From a virus, in IMG/VR virus record IMGVR_UViG_3300020055_000156, positions 1 through 23,973 of that record: 23,973 nt of DNA. One strand, given 5' to 3'. Each line of letters starts with the position of its first letter. The stretch's first letter is position 1. The position numbers and the translations under genes are program-made. The notes below the pieces were generated by a model, which saw only the letters and a program-made list of their open reading frames with translations, was not told the DNA's origin and did no database searches. Positions 23,712 through 23,973 of this stretch are shown one piece after another.

Positions 23712-23973
23712 CAATTACTAAAAGAAGTGTTAAAGGTTCAGCATTGACTTATGAGGAGATGGATGAAAACATAAGAGATTTAGTTGAAGGTTCAAGTTTA
23801 AGTGATGGTAAAGGTGTTTCAAGGGTTGGGGAGAGAAATTTAATAATTAACGGTGGTATGAATATTTGGCAGAGAGCTAGTGCAAATACACAAATAACTC
23901 AATCTGGTGGTGCAGGAATAGAAGCTCCTTTTGCATATGATACACAAGACAGATGGGCATTTGGTTTTAATGA
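23708..23973 (+). CDS. N-terminus of another fibre or structural protein (partial)
   Basis: The reading frame opens at the ATG at 23708, overlapping the previous stop as ATGA, and runs off the window after 88 codons with no stop. It begins KRSVKGSALTYEEMDENIRD, a start common in marine phage fibre and structural proteins (GSALT-x-x-EMD-x-N). It continues NLIINGGMNIWQRAS and later TQDRWAF; this NGG-x-x-x-WQR ... DRW pattern is a widespread phage tail protein module. It is probably a third fibre-type gene, placed after uvsW. Length and C-terminal domains are unknown. Confidence 0.75.
   Translation, partial: MTITKRSVKGSALTYEEMDENIRDLVEGSSLSDGKGVSRVGERNLIINGGMNIWQRASANTQITQSGGAGIEAPFAYDTQDRWAFGFN

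Noticed and set aside
1-23973. CRISPR array, integrase or attachment sites, insertion sequences, replication origin
   Set aside because: I looked for spaced identical repeats, recombinase or transposase motifs and iteron clusters and saw none; repeats in the fibre genes are coding domain repeats.

Overview
This window is an AT-rich segment of a T4-like (tevenvirus-type) contractile-tailed phage genome. It covers most of the conserved virion morphogenesis block and the start of a recombination module. The order neck gp13-gp14-gp15, terminase gp16-gp17, sheath gp18, tube gp19, portal gp20, core gp67/gp68-like, protease gp21, scaffold gp22, capsid gp23 is the T4 order. The low GC, short lean versions of the T4 proteins and tail-fibre-like modules of the type seen in marine phages suggest a marine T4-like phage of a low-GC host (pelagiphage or cyanophage relatives). 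The host is inference; nothing here identifies it directly.

Layout. 1-6570: end of an unknown gene, two large fibre-like proteins sharing an N-terminal anchor motif, and two small structural-type proteins. 6602-9523: neck, tail completion and small terminase genes, tightly packed. 9524-10536: an inserted pair (fibre-tip-like protein plus a small chaperone-like protein) separating the terminase subunits. 10549-12192: large terminase. 12181-12486: a minus-strand HNH-like gene, the only convincing gene on that strand. 12606-20182: sheath, tube, portal, core, protease, scaffold and major capsid, closed by a strong intrinsic terminator. 20288-20881: a tail-tube-fold-like protein with its own promoter. 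20877-20994: a perfect late promoter followed by a strongly structured non-coding segment. 21007-23472: UvsY, a 2OG-Fe(II) oxygenase and UvsW. 23472-23973: a small unknown and the start of another fibre gene. No stretch over 300 bases lacks a gene. I saw no CRISPR array, integrase, IS element or convincing tRNA.

Regulation. Perfect copies of the T4 late-promoter octamer TATAAATA lie in front of gp13, gp18, gp22, the tube-like gene and the structured RNA segment, with another inside gp68 upstream of gp21 and one on the minus strand in front of the HNH-like gene. A one-mismatch version precedes gp23. If the octamer sits at -13 to -6 as in T4, predicted starts before gp13, gp18, gp22, gp23 and the tube-like gene give short leaders that contain a Shine-Dalgarno. 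The same rule puts the first base of the structured RNA exactly on the first base of its closing stem (20890), and puts the HNH-like transcript start on the A of its ATG (a leaderless message).

The best candidate for something undescribed is this roughly 90-100 nt putative late phage RNA between the tube-like gene and uvsY. It has a 9-bp closing stem, a 7-bp inner hairpin, and several mutually exclusive alternative pairings. It could be a free small RNA or a structured leader of the uvsY-oxygenase-uvsW operon.
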